From the NCBI GenBank assembly GCA_018824765.1, contig JAHJFW010000018.1, positions 1-7,971 on the forward strand: DNA of 7,971 nt. Reading direction: 5' to 3'. The notes under the pieces were generated by a model. It was not told where the DNA came from. It worked only from the letters and a program-made list of their open reading frames with translations, and ran no database searches. The translations under genes and the position numbers were made by a program. This stretch comes from Patescibacteria group bacterium (GTDB lineage Bacteria > Patescibacteriota > Patescibacteriia > 2-12-FULL-60-25). Position 1 is the stretch's first letter; each line of letters starts with the position of its first letter. Of the stretch, positions 1 to 3,469 are shown piece by piece.

Positions 1-48
1 GGACTATACAAGTGCCGTCTAACGACTTGTCGATGTCTGTCCTCGCGG
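1..48 (+). repeat. Type A element A1 (5' stem cut by window edge)
   Basis: The loop spans 5-38 (34 nt). The 5' arm is TATACAAGTGCC, the hairpin GTC-TAAC-GAC, and the 3' arm TTGTCGATGTCT. The 3' stem GTCCTCGCGG is at 39-48. Only GGAC of the 5' stem lies in the window. The loop is nearly identical to that of A5. Confidence 0.75.
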
Positions 49-50
49 CT

Positions 51-146
51 CTTTTCTTGGGTGTTAATTTGGTATCCCTTCGACTTCGCTCAGGGAATAT
101 TAGTTCCTGAGTTTATCGAAGGACTACAAAATTGTATCTAAAAAAA
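51..146 (+). repeat. Hairpin L1 carrying an inserted palindrome
   Basis: Counterpart of the 16-17 bp hairpins L3 and L5, which lie between a type A and a type B element. The flanks starting TTGGGTGTTAATTTG and ending CAAAATTGTATCTAA still pair with G-U wobbles and two mismatches, although their sequence differs from L3/L5. The apical TTTG loop region is replaced by a roughly 49-bp imperfect palindrome at 75-123. Confidence 0.6.
75..123. repeat. REP-like palindrome, copy 1
   Basis: Two inverted arms, TCCCTTCGACTTCGCTCAGG (plus GA) and TTCCTGAGTTTATCGAAGGA, are separated by a short A/T spacer and can fold into one long hairpin. A second copy lies at 292-340 at the same place in the next unit. 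The TTCGA...CTCAGG core resembles dispersed palindromes common in bacterial genomes; no cognate transposase is in the window. Confidence 0.75.
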
Positions 147-192
147 GGGGGCTATCGTTTTTTTGTTGAAAAACTTAGATGTACGTGCCCCC
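147..192 (+). repeat. Type B element B1
   Basis: Stem GGGGGC (147-152)/GCCCCC (187-192) encloses a 34-nt loop. The 5' arm is TATCGTTTTTTT, the hairpin GTT-GAAA-AAC has a GNRA tetraloop, and the 3' arm is TTAGATGTACGT. It is followed by a 20-nt linker starting GTTCTTTCC. Confidence 0.75.
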
Positions 193-212
193 GTTCTTTC
201 CAAGTTTCATTT

Positions 213-266
213 CCGCGAGGACTATAATAAGAATGTCAGATGACTATTGAAGACGTGTCCTCGCGG
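213..266 (+). repeat. Type A element A2
   Basis: Stem CCGCGAGGAC (213-222)/GTCCTCGCGG (257-266) encloses a 34-nt loop. The 5' arm is TATAATAAGAAT, the hairpin GTC-AGAT-GAC, and the 3' arm TATTGAAGACGT. The outer bases of both arms match those of the preceding B1 (TAT at the start, ACGT at the end). Confidence 0.78.
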
Positions 267-268
267 CT

Positions 269-363
269 CTTTTCTTGGGTGGTAATTGGTATCCCTTCGA
301 CGAGCTCAGGGAATAATTAGTTCCTGAGTTTATCGAAGGACTACAATATTACGCCTAAGAAAA
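269..363 (+). repeat. Hairpin L2 carrying an inserted palindrome
   Basis: Same position and layout as L1. The TTTTCTTGGGTGGTAATTG side faces CAATATTACGCCTAAGAAAA, and the two pair nearly throughout, so the long hairpin is kept while its sequence has changed. The palindrome copy at 292-340 occupies the apex. Confidence 0.6.
292..340. repeat. REP-like palindrome, copy 2
   Basis: Second copy of the palindrome at 75-123. It differs in the first arm (GACGAGCTC in place of GACTTCGCTC) and in the spacer, while the second arm is identical. It sits at the equivalent place in the next array unit. Confidence 0.75.
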
Positions 364-408
364 GGGGGCTGATGCTACCTGTTGAAAAACTAGGTTGCTA
401 TTGCCCCC
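364..408 (+). repeat. Type B element B2
   Basis: Stem GGGGGC (364-369)/GCCCCC (403-408) encloses a 33-nt loop. The 5' arm is TGATGCTACCT (11 nt, one short), the hairpin GTT-GAAA-AAC is the same as in B1, and the 3' arm is TAGGTTGCTATT. Confidence 0.75.
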
Positions 409-426
409 GCCCTTTCCAACTCGACT

Positions 427-480
427 CCGCGAGGACTTACAGGAGAGTATCGTTCGATTTTCATTTTATTGTCCTCGCGG
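427..480 (+). repeat. Type A element A3
   Basis: Stem CCGCGAGGAC (427-436)/GTCCTCGCGG (471-480) encloses a 34-nt loop. The 5' arm is TTACAGGAGAGT, the hairpin ATC-GTTC-GAT, and the 3' arm TTTCATTTTATT. The central hairpin changes the usual G-C closing pair to A-T on both sides, which supports the pairing. Confidence 0.78.
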
Positions 481-483
481 CTC

Positions 484-519
484 TTTTCTTGGATGTGACT
501 TTGGTCGCGTCTAGGAAAA
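484..519 (+). repeat. Hairpin L3 without insertion
   Basis: 16-bp hairpin: TTTTCTTGGATGTGAC (484-499), loop TTTG, GTCGCGTCTAGGAAAA (504-519). Compared with L5 it shows paired or wobble-preserving changes (GGG to GGA, AAG to AGG). It is the unmodified form of the 5' hairpin of a unit. Confidence 0.7.
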
Positions 520-521
520 AA

Positions 522-569
522 GGGGGGGTTCGCTAGCAGTTGACGAAAGTCTTTAGTAGACGTGCCCCC
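522..569 (+). repeat. Type B element B3
   Basis: The G run at 522-528 pairs with the C run at 565-569. The 5' arm is TTCGCTAGCAGTT (529-541, 13 nt), the hairpin GAC-GAAA-GTC (542-551) has a GNRA loop, and the 3' arm is TTTAGTAGACGT (552-563). The C that ends the 5' stem of the other B elements is a G here, so the base of the loop is slightly irregular. Confidence 0.7.
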
Positions 570-580
570 GCTCTTTTTTG

Positions 581-632
581 TAACAGGACTTATAGGACCA
601 TGTCACTCGACTCTACGGTGGATGTCCTGTTA
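581..632 (+). repeat. Terminal type A element A4 with re-paired stem
   Basis: Stem TAACAGGAC (581-589)/GTCCTGTTA (624-632) encloses a 34-nt loop. The 5' arm is TTATAGGACCAT, the hairpin GTC-ACTC-GAC, and the 3' arm TCTACGGTGGAT. The outer stem bases differ from A1-A3 on both strands yet pair perfectly, which is strong evidence for selected RNA structure. It is the last element before a terminator. Confidence 0.78.
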
Positions 633-653
633 TTCATACTCAACCCTCTCCCC

Positions 654-684
654 AGCCCTCGGCATGTTGTCGGGGGCTTTTTTT
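654..684 (+). terminator. Rho-independent terminator of array 1
   Basis: GCCCTCG (655-661) pairs with CGGGGGC (671-677), including one T-G wobble, over a 9-nt loop, and a run of seven T follows (678-684). It lies about 20 nt after A4 and sets the transcription direction of array 1 as plus. Confidence 0.85.
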
Positions 685-697
685 ATGCAAATGTCCC

Positions 698-726
698 TTG
701 ACATAAGCGCCATTTTCAGCTATTTT
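698..726 (+). promoter_or_regulatory. Sigma-70-type promoter of the IS110-like gene
   Basis: A perfect -35 box TTGACA (698-703) is followed by a 17-nt spacer and the -10-like TATTTT (721-726). It lies just after the array 1 terminator and about 85 nt before the start codon of the protein gene. Predicted transcription start is near 733. Confidence 0.7.
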
Positions 727-735
727 GACCGGTCA
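726..735. promoter_or_regulatory. Operator-like palindrome at the transcription start
   Basis: TGACCGGTCA is a perfect 10-bp palindrome that overlaps the last base of the -10 box and the predicted start site. A dimeric repressor bound here would block initiation. No regulator is identified; autoregulation by the downstream protein is only a guess. Confidence 0.4.
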
Positions 736-759
736 CATTTGTCGTAAGACTTTTGTGGA

Positions 760-788
760 TAAACCGCGGGTAAAACCGCATAAACCAC
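760..788. repeat. Three short direct repeats in the 5' leader
   Basis: TAAACCGC (760-767), AAAACCGC (772-779) and TAAACCAC (781-788) are near-identical 8-mers in the untranslated leader of the IS110-like gene. They could be binding sites for a protein on DNA or RNA. They are short enough that chance remains possible. Confidence 0.35.
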
Positions 789-802
789 GTACATACACAA
801 CA

Positions 803-807
803 AGAGG
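803..807 (+). promoter_or_regulatory. Shine-Dalgarno site supporting the 813 start
   Basis: AGAGG lies 5 nt before the ATG at 813. This is the only good purine-rich site in the leader and fixes the start codon of the 532-residue protein. Confidence 0.6.
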
Positions 808-812
808 TAACA

Positions 813-2411
813 ATGGCACAGTACTCGATCTGCCATGCTCTGCTCGGTGTCTCGTTCGTCTGCAAGATGAACGGCGACAAAAAGCCGGACGTCATCCGGC
901 TCAAGACCGAAGAGGACAAGGAGATCTTCTTCATGTCCACGGTCGCAAAAGGCGATAAGCTCTACATGGAGCTTGGCGGTTCGACCGACAAGATCGCACT
1001 GATCTCGGTCATGCGCGGAGCCAAGCTCGAGAGAATTCCGACCTTCCGCGTCGGCAACAACGACGCAGTTCGCGACAATCTAGCAGAAGCCGGCTGGACC
1101 GTAGACGACGAGCGTGGTCATGGCGAGGAATCAGGAGACAAGCTCGCTTCTCGCAAGGCGCGGGCCATGAGCATCGCGTATCTCGCGAAAACTCAACCCG
1201 AGTTGTTCACGCCGTCGCGCGATGACGATGTGGCTATCTTGCGCATCCAGCACTGGTACCGACGCTACCGCTCGTACCAGAAGGTCATGCTCGCGAGCTA
1301 CCAGCGCCTGGTCGCTTCATACAACGACGACTACCTTCTGGCGCTCGCCGCAAGCGAAGGAGCGTCCGCCATCGCTGTCAAGGGCTACTCGGCAGAGGCG
1401 GCGACCAAGGCCGTGCGCGAACTATTGATGTTCGTTCCGGCTGACGAGCGATCGGCTCTCGAAGCCAAGCTCGGGCTGGATAAAATCGGCACCAAGCCGA
1501 TCAAGCGGTCGGACATGTCCAAAATCTTCCGCGCCATCATCGATGAGATGATGAAGGGCGGAGCCAATGCACCGTTCTTGCGTGAGATGCAGCACGCGCA
1601 CAAGGAAGTGGTGACGAATCTCAAAAATCTCTCCATCAACCGCGAGGTGTTCGAGCCGATTCCCGGATGCGGTCCGCTCATTGCGGCGCGCATCATCTCG
1701 GCCATCGGCGACATCCGTCGTTTCAAAGGTCCGGAGAACCTGCGCGCGTTCGCCGGCTACCATCACTTCGACGACGGAAGCCGCGCCCGACGGATGGCCG
1801 GCAAGGTCTCGAACTGGAACATGGAACTCAAGCAAGCAGTGTTCCTCTGGTGCGAGCAAACGCTCAAAATGCCAAAGAGTCCGTTCCGCACTAAGCTCGA
1901 CGAACGTCGCGCATACGAACTCTACAAGCTCCTGCGCGATCGGCAGGACAAGGCGCGAGGCGTCGAGGACTTCATCCTCCCCGAAGCCTTCTGGGACCGG
2001 AACATCAGGAGCGTGCTCGATGTGACGGTGGCCGATCTTGCCGTGCTCTCGGCGCACGTGGACATTCTGCGCAAGAAGGCGGGAGTCAGCGTGAAGTCTG
2101 AGGAAGAGGAGAAGGATGAGGGAGAAGCCGAACCCATCACCAAAGACGCTAACCTCGCTCGTCTCATGCGCGGAGTGAAGATGTCCGCGATCCAGAAAGC
2201 CAAGCGCTGGCTGGGCCAGTACTTCCTGAAGATGATCTTCAAGAATTGGCGCAAGTCGCTCGGCCTGTCCGAACTTCCCGAACGCGAGCCCAAGGCCAAC
2301 GGCTCGTCCGAAGCACACACGAATGCTCGTAAGAAGAAGGTAGACGATAAACTTCCGGCAAACCTAGAGCGTCTGATGCTAAGGGAACACGGGTTCGCTC
2401 CAAACCCGTGA
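813..2411 (+). CDS. IS110/Nop-like protein with degenerate RuvC motif, associated with guide-like RNA arrays
   Basis: 532 residues, longer than typical IS110 transposases (about 300-450). Residues about 282-345 match the IS110/IS116/IS902 C-terminal domain: PIPGCGPLIAARI (helix-hairpin-helix), SAIGDIRRFKGPENLRAFAGY, then GKVS with S333 where family members carry GKIS around the catalytic serine. The N-terminal part aligns loosely with the RuvC-like DEDD domain. E53 (YMELGG) may correspond to the family's E, but no GxD-type first aspartate is seen, and the usual KTDxxDA motif reads KLASRKARA (110-118), so both aspartates are replaced. A C-terminal extension (about 380-532) holds an acidic stretch (429-440) and basic helices and is not recognised. 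Its promoter is at 698-726, and arrays flank it on both sides with no terminator before array 2. Codons are markedly richer in G/C than in dnaG and rpoD, suggesting transfer. It is probably an RNA-binding relative of IS110 transposases; whether it cuts DNA is unknown. Confidence 0.75.
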   Translation: MAQYSICHALLGVSFVCKMNGDKKPDVIRLKTEEDKEIFFMSTVAKGDKLYMELGGSTDKIALISVMRGAKLERIPTFRVGNNDAVRDNLAEAGWTVDDERGHGEESGDKLASRKARAMSIAYLAKTQPELFTPSRDDDVAILRIQHWYRRYRSYQKVMLASYQRLVASYNDDYLLALAASEGASAIAVKGYSAEAATKAVRELLMFVPADERSALEAKLGLDKIGTKPIKRSDMSKIFRAIIDEMMKGGANAPFLREMQHAHKEVVTNLKNLSINREVFEPIPGCGPLIAARIISAIGDIRRFKGPENLRAFAGYHHFDDGSRARRMAGKVSNWNMELKQAVFLWCEQTLKMPKSPFRTKLDERRAYELYKLLRDRQDKARGVEDFILPEAFWDRNIRSVLDVTVADLAVLSAHVDILRKKAGVSVKSEEEEKDEGEAEPITKDANLARLMRGVKMSAIQKAKRWLGQYFLKMIFKNWRKSLGLSELPEREPKANGSSEAHTNARKKKVDDKLPANLERLMLREHGFAPNP

Positions 2412-2422
2412 CCCGTCACTTT

Positions 2423-2456
2423 CGCCACGTTCCTTCTGCAAAGAGGGGACGTGGCG
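2423..2456 (+). repeat. Guide-less hairpin at the position of a type A element
   Basis: CGCCACGT (2423-2430) pairs with ACGTGGCG (2449-2456). The stem continues inward with TCCTTC against GAGGGG to a loop of about six bases, giving some 14 bp. It is followed by GCTCTTTTCTT, the same 3' flank as true type A elements, but there is no 34-nt bipartite loop. It lies 12 nt after the stop codon of the IS110-like gene. It could be a degenerate A element, a processing site, or a leaky terminator. Confidence 0.6.
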
Positions 2457-2460
2457 GCTC

Positions 2461-2496
2461 TTTTCTTCGGCGGTACGAAAGTAGCGCTTAAAAAAA
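2461..2496 (+). repeat. Hairpin L4
   Basis: Long hairpin between the guide-less stem and B4, with apex TAC-GAAA-GTA (GNRA loop) and arms GGCG/CGC and TTTT/AAAA with a few mismatches. It is the same structural position as L3 and L5 with a largely different sequence, again preserving fold over sequence. Confidence 0.6.
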
Positions 2497-2544
2497 GGGG
2501 GGCTACCCATGAGTTGTAGTAATACTTTGTCGGCTCTGCCCCCC
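2497..2544 (+). repeat. Type B element B4
   Basis: Stem GGGGGGC (2497-2503)/GCCCCCC (2538-2544) has one extra G-C pair added on both sides. The 34-nt loop has 5' arm TACCCATGAGTT, hairpin GTA-GTAA-TAC (a GNRA loop of different sequence from the GAAA of the others), and 3' arm TTTGTCGGCTCT. Confidence 0.78.
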
Positions 2545-2564
2545 GTTCTTTTCTCAATCCGCTC

Positions 2565-2618
2565 CCGCGAGGACTACGCAAGTGCCGTCTAACGACTTGT
2601 CGAGGTCTGTCCTCGCGG
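2565..2618 (+). repeat. Type A element A5
   Basis: Stem CCGCGAGGAC (2565-2574)/GTCCTCGCGG (2609-2618) encloses a 34-nt loop. The 5' arm is TACGCAAGTGCC, the hairpin GTC-TAAC-GAC, and the 3' arm TTGTCGAGGTCT. It differs from A1 at only three loop positions, two near the outer end of the 5' arm and one in the 3' arm. Confidence 0.78.
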
Positions 2619-2620
2619 CT

Positions 2621-2658
2621 CTTTTCTTGGGTGTGACTTTGGTCGCGTCTAAGAAAAG
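2621..2658 (+). repeat. Hairpin L5
   Basis: CTTTTCTTGGGTGTGAC (2621-2637), loop TTTG, GTCGCGTCTAAGAAAAG (2642-2658) form a 17-bp stem with G-U wobbles. Its last G may alternatively start the B5 stem. Confidence 0.72.
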
Positions 2659-2703
2659 GGGGCTATCTAGAAAATGTCGAAAGACAATTGTGAAGCTGCC
2701 CCC
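2658..2703 (+). repeat. Type B element B5
   Basis: Stem GGGGGC (2658-2663)/GCCCCC (2698-2703) encloses a 34-nt loop. The 5' arm is TATCTAGAAAAT, the hairpin GTC-GAAA-GAC, and the 3' arm AATTGTGAAGCT. Confidence 0.78.
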
Positions 2704-2724
2704 GCTCTTTCTCAATTCGTTCCC

Positions 2725-2773
2725 GTTAGGACTAGCACGGTGATGTTCGCGACTAAGTTCTCTGTGTCCTAAC
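2725..2773 (+). repeat. Terminal type A element A6 with re-paired stem
   Basis: Stem GTTAGGAC (2725-2732)/GTCCTAAC (2766-2773) encloses a 33-nt loop. The 5' arm is TAGCACGGTGAT, the hairpin GTT-CGC-GAC has a 3-nt loop, and the 3' arm is TAAGTTCTCTGT. Like A4 it is the last element of its array and has its own stem sequence, still fully paired. Confidence 0.75.
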
Positions 2774-2776
2774 CTC

Positions 2777-2808
2777 GCCCGTCGGCTTAACAACCGGCGG
2801 GCTTTTTT
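2777..2808 (+). terminator. Rho-independent terminator of array 2
   Basis: GCCCGTCGG (2777-2785) pairs with CCGGCGGGC (2794-2802) over an 8-nt loop and is followed by six T. It lies 3 nt after the A6 stem and closes the transcript of the protein gene plus array 2, or of array 2 alone. Confidence 0.9.
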
Positions 2809-2836
2809 ATACTGGAAATATCAACCCGCTTTCGGT

Positions 2837-3304
2837 ATGATGTTCTGCATGACATCAAGAACGTCTTTGCAAAAAATTATAATCGCAGTATTTATCATCA
2901 GCACTGCGCTTATGGCGTGGTATATATTTTCGGCTTATAGAGAAACTTCATCCTCAATCGTGATTCCCTCCATAACAACCTCAACTGCTCCCACCAAAGC
3001 AACCGACCGTGCTTTTATCAACGTCGGAGCACATGCAAGCACGGCAAAGCCGGGGTCAAGGTGGACTGTTTTAATGACTGCGCCCGCGTGGGCTAAATGC
3101 ATGGCCGACGTTTATAATCCCAGCGGACAGGTGCAAATTTTCGAAAACACACAAGACGCCGAAGCTACGACAACGGCCGCCGGCCAATTCAAATGGACGT
3201 GGTTTGTGCCGGCAAATGCCGTAAAAGGCCAGTGGACGATAAAACTTCTATGCGGAACTTTTGATAACTTGGCCGCAACTGATGTGCCAGTCAGGGTAGA
3301 ATAA
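2837..3304 (+). CDS. Small membrane-anchored extracytoplasmic protein, function unknown
   Basis: 155 residues. One hydrophobic segment (about residues 14-31) after a short basic start acts as a signal anchor, so the rest should lie outside the membrane. A Ser/Thr-rich linker (about 37-56) follows, then a compact, probably beta-rich domain with repeated aromatic and Thr/Val residues (RWTVLMTAPAWAKC, FKWTWFVPANAVKGQWTIKLLC) ending in VPVRVE. Two cysteines, one in each of those motifs, could form a disulfide. The fold looks Ig-like, but I do not recognise a family. ATG codons at 2837, 2840 and 2849 are all possible and none has a clear Shine-Dalgarno; 2849 gives a more usual signal-anchor N-terminus. 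The gene stands alone between the array 2 terminator and dnaG. Confidence 0.65.
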   Translation: MMFCMTSRTSLQKIIIAVFIISTALMAWYIFSAYRETSSSIVIPSITTSTAPTKATDRAFINVGAHASTAKPGSRWTVLMTAPAWAKCMADVYNPSGQVQIFENTQDAEATTTAAGQFKWTWFVPANAVKGQWTIKLLCGTFDNLAATDVPVRVE

Positions 3305-3346
3305 AAGGGTTGGAATATAGAATCTGGGCTAAACAAGACCATGACA

Positions 3347-3374
3347 ATTCTCTAATGCGCGCGAATTAGAGAAT
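3347..3374. repeat. Perfect inverted repeat upstream of dnaG
   Basis: ATTCTCTAAT (3347-3356) and ATTAGAGAAT (3365-3374) are exact inverted copies around GCGCGCGA. There is no T run in either direction, so it is not a typical terminator. It lies in the 165-nt gap between the small membrane protein and dnaG and could be a protein site or a transcript hairpin. Confidence 0.55.
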
Positions 3375-3469
3375 AGCAAATGATTCGAAACTATTATCCG
3401 CACTGAGAACTGAAAACTTTAATCTGTCATCTATTGTCCGCCATCTGCAATCTGTTGTAAGTTACCTGA

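Larger units (their letters stand above)
1..632 (+). ncRNA. Array 1 of bipartite-loop (bridge-RNA-like) elements
   Basis: Seven alternating stem-loop elements in the order A1-B1-A2-B2-A3-B3-A4, with a long hairpin L before each B. The window opens inside the 5' stem of A1, so the array very likely continues upstream. Type A has stem CCGCGAGGAC/GTCCTCGCGG and type B has GGGGGC/GCCCCC. Inside each stem lie a variable 5' arm of about 12 nt, a 3-bp hairpin and a variable 3' arm of about 12 nt. The plus strand is the RNA strand: type B hairpins carry GNRA tetraloops only in this sense, and the terminator after A4 points the same way. Sequence and pairing are directly visible. The reading as guide RNAs rests on similarity of layout to IS110 bridge RNAs, which have a 5' hairpin and two internal guide loops, and on the adjacent IS110-like gene. 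It does not resemble a CRISPR array, since the repeats are paired and the variable parts come in halves. Confidence 0.8.
2461..2773 (+). ncRNA. Array 2 of bipartite-loop (bridge-RNA-like) elements
   Basis: Two complete L-B-A units (L4-B4-A5 and L5-B5-A6), about 155-160 nt each, lie directly downstream of the IS110-like gene and end in a terminator. Stem, loop length, central hairpins and linkers follow the rules of array 1, while the variable arms are different, except that A5 nearly repeats A1. No separate promoter is seen, so the array is probably cotranscribed with the protein gene. Unit length and layout (5' hairpin, two internal loops) resemble the roughly 177-nt bridge RNA of IS621. Function as guide RNA is inferred from structure and neighbourhood only. 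Confidence 0.8.

Noticed and set aside
39..60. Stem GTCCTCGCGG followed by CTCTTTTCTT as a rho-independent terminator in every unit
   Set aside because: The T run is interrupted, and it pairs with the AAGAAAA stretch of the L hairpin in each unit, so it is better explained as part of L.
1..632. CRISPR array
   Set aside because: Repeats are paired stems of two alternating kinds, variable segments come in 12-nt halves around a small hairpin, and no cas gene is present.
1422..2318. 298-residue open frame on the minus strand
   Set aside because: It lies wholly opposite the well-supported IS110-like gene, has no recognisable domain, and is what G/C-biased codons produce in the opposite frame.
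1..2773. TIGR-Tas array in the strict sense
   Set aside because: TIGR units are about 36 nt with short edge and loop repeats. Here each element is about 50 nt, grouped in two-loop units of about 155 nt with an extra long hairpin. A distant relation remains possible.
1..2808. Ordinary IS110-family insertion sequence
   Set aside because: No element ends or single guide RNA can be defined. There are five complete L-B-A units plus a partial one, and the acidic catalytic residues appear to be lost.
2836..2849. TATGAT as a -10 box giving a leaderless mRNA that starts at ATG 2849
   Set aside because: Spacing fits, but there is no acceptable -35 or extended -10, so the evidence is too weak to annotate.
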